This document shows positions 62,446 through 64,000 of a DNA stretch of 64,000 nt, in pieces (within the stretch, counting starts at the first letter, position 1; every line of letters begins with the position of its first letter). The translations under genes were made by a program, and so were the position numbers. The DNA is from an uncultured Clostridium sp. GTDB lineage: Bacteria; Bacillota; Clostridia; Lachnospirales; Lachnospiraceae. The notes beneath the pieces are model-generated. The model did not search any database, was not told where the DNA came from, and saw only the letters and a program-made list of their open reading frames with translations. The stretch spans positions 1 to 64,000 of the forward strand of contig CAMEFI010000005.1 in assembly GCA_945915475.1 (NCBI GenBank). The letters run 5' to 3'.

Positions 62446-63957
62446 GTGAAAAAAGGTCAGGTTTGTGAGGGAGTGGTAGAACGATATACCTTTCCCAATA
62501 AGGGATATGTGAATATAGAAGAAAGAAGAGAAACCTCATCTGGTGAAGAGGTAGTGACAAGGGAGATTTGTATCAAGGGAGCATTAAAGGGACAGAAGGT
62601 TCGGTTTTCTTTGAAAAGGCTTAGAAAAGGCGGCGGAGAAGGTCGCCTTTTAGAAGTTTTGGAGCCTTCCTCCATGGAAGACCGTACTCCTCCGTGTCCA
62701 CATTATGGTCAGTGCGGGGGATGTGCGTATCAGACACTTAGCTACGAACATCAGCTTGCTTTAAAGGAAGAACAGGTTAAGGCATTGTTGGAATCTGTGA
62801 TTTTAACTGCGGATAAAATGGACAGTGACACGGCATTTCAATGGGAGGGGATCAAAGGAAGTCCGGTGCAGGAAGGCTACCGGAATAAGATGGAGTATTC
62901 GTTTGGAGATGAATACAAGGAAGGGCCCCTTGCCCTTGGCATGCATAAAAAAGGAAGTTTTCACGATATTGTAACTGTGGACCATTGTACGATTGTGGAT
63001 AGTGACTATGATCAGATTCTTCGACTGATTCTTGATTTCTATGCAGAGAAAGGGGTTCCGTTTTATAAGAAAATGCAGCATGTGGGAGTGCTGCGGCATC
63101 TGGTGGTGCGGCAGGCAGCATGCAGTAAGGATATCCTGGTGAATCTTGTGACAACAACGCAGGATTATGGGGCGTCTGTAATAAAGGCAGATGTGTCAGC
63201 CAGAGAAGGGCAGGCTGTACCGGTTCATCTTCCGAAAGAAGAATTGGAACAGCGGCTTTTCCTGCCGGAGTTAGTGGAACGGTTGTTGGCACTTTCTCTC
63301 CATGGCAGGATTGTCGGCATTTTGCATACACACAATGACAGCTTGTCGGATGCAGTGATTCCGGAAAAGATTGTGACACTGTACGGACAGGATCATATCT
63401 ATGAGAAGATTCTGGGCTTGACATTTAAGATATCACCATTTTCCTTTTTCCAGACGAATTCTAAGGGTGCAGAAGTACTTTATGAAACAGTGCGGTCCTA
63501 TGTAGGGGAAACCAAGGACAAGGTGATCTTTGACCTGTATAGTGGAACCGGAACCATTGCCCAGATGTTAGCTCCGGTGGCTCAAAAAGTCATCGGTGTG
63601 GAGATTGTGGAGGAGGCCGTGGAGGCTGCCTGGGAAAATGCGGCATTAAATGGTCTTACGAACTGTGAATTTATTGCCGGAGACGTGTTGAAGGTCATAG
63701 ATGACATTACCGAAAAGCCGGATATTATTGTGTTAGATCCGCCAAGAGATGGCTGCAATCCCAAAGCCCTGGACAAAATCATTGCATATGGTGTGGAGGA
63801 GATTGTCTACATTTCCTGCAAGCCCACCAGCTTGGCAAGGGATCTAGAGATCTTTCAGGCACGGGGATATCGCGTTGTAAAGGGATGCGCTGTTGATCAG
63901 TTCGTGAATACTTTGCATGTGGAGACGATTGTAGCACTACGTCGAACCAATATGTAG
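62446..63957 (+). CDS. rlmD: 23S rRNA (uracil-C5)-methyltransferase, RlmD/TrmA family
   Basis: This 503-residue enzyme has an N-terminal TRAM domain (about 1-65). Iron-sulfur cysteines follow in CPHYGQCGGCAYQ (near 80-92), with a fourth in VDHCTIVD. The methyltransferase domain (about 290-503) has FFQTNSKGAEVLYE, IFDLYSGTGTIAQML, VLDPPRDG and the catalytic Cys in VYISCKPTSLARDL. It methylates uracil C5 in 23S rRNA, at U1939 or U747 by homology. GTG 62446 has AAAGTGAG upstream. The last 43 bases of the window hold no further feature. Confidence 0.93.
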   Translation: MKKGQVCEGVVERYTFPNKGYVNIEERRETSSGEEVVTREICIKGALKGQKVRFSLKRLRKGGGEGRLLEVLEPSSMEDRTPPCPHYGQCGGCAYQTLSYEHQLALKEEQVKALLESVILTADKMDSDTAFQWEGIKGSPVQEGYRNKMEYSFGDEYKEGPLALGMHKKGSFHDIVTVDHCTIVDSDYDQILRLILDFYAEKGVPFYKKMQHVGVLRHLVVRQAACSKDILVNLVTTTQDYGASVIKADVSAREGQAVPVHLPKEELEQRLFLPELVERLLALSLHGRIVGILHTHNDSLSDAVIPEKIVTLYGQDHIYEKILGLTFKISPFSFFQTNSKGAEVLYETVRSYVGETKDKVIFDLYSGTGTIAQMLAPVAQKVIGVEIVEEAVEAAWENAALNGLTNCEFIAGDVLKVIDDITEKPDIIVLDPPRDGCNPKALDKIIAYGVEEIVYISCKPTSLARDLEIFQARGYRVVKGCAVDQFVNTLHVETIVALRRTNM

Positions 63958-64000
63958 AAATCCTTGAATTTACGCACTTTTGCAGATTTTTCTCATTCGA

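Overview
The window looks like a chromosomal stretch of a low-to-mid GC, Gram-positive, spore-forming member of the Clostridia, most likely Lachnospiraceae. The evidence is a SCIFF ranthipeptide with its radical SAM maturase beside a fused SecD-SecF, the oxygen-independent coproporphyrinogen oxidase relative HemZ, spore-associated genes (CwlD-like amidase, SleB-like hydrolase, SPOCS-LysM protein), MecA, a split transketolase and strong AGGAGG-type ribosome binding sites. No genus is assigned. No rRNA, tRNA or CRISPR array was seen.

Layout. 1-8.4 kb: the tail of a protein ending in seven 12-residue DDSETTLL repeats, a 2435-residue membrane-anchored Ig-like repeat protein and a HAD phosphatase. 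8.5-14.7 kb: the SCIFF module (TIGR04086-type membrane protein, SCIFF peptide, maturase, SecDF) and recJ. 14.8-21.5 kb: a housekeeping run of rel, an MBL hydrolase, hemZ, an HD-GYP protein and hisS. 21.5-27.4 kb: an accessory block between hisS and aspS, with a secreted SGNH esterase, a damaged transglutaminase/toxin-like gene, an HTH-AAA-PDDEXK protein and a small membrane protein. 27.4-33.6 kb: aspS, a NUDIX hydrolase, sppA, an RDD protein, a YwmB-like protein and a DUF1858 protein, with three copies of an unrecognised structured intergenic repeat. 33.7-38.3 kb: mecA and a CwlD-type amidase on the minus strand, then sua5/tsaC, rpiB, atpZ and a Cys-rich protein. 38.5-46.6 kb: cell-wall and spore-related proteins, an HD-GYP protein, glycerate kinase, a secreted transglutaminase-like protein, and metK behind a SAM-I riboswitch and a large four-way-junction RNA/DNA element. 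46.7-56.2 kb: secreted PPC/Ig-like protein, DegV, membrane transglutaminase, split transketolase, GGDEF(degenerate)-EAL protein and a secreted beta-helix protein. 56.3-64 kb: nitroreductase, rhodanese, LTA-synthase-like sulfatase, rRNA methyltransferase, ITP pyrophosphatase, YfcE-like phosphoesterase and RlmD-type methyltransferase.

How it fits together. Most of the window is core metabolism, translation and envelope maintenance. Accessory content is concentrated in the hisS-aspS interval, the large repetitive surface protein and the intergenic repeats. The least explained signals are intergenic: a GTTTCGCAA-containing element that recurs 31-32 nt before several start codons, a 180-bp-period hairpin/G-tract element near 29.3-30.5 kb, and the four-way junction between the SAM riboswitch and metK.
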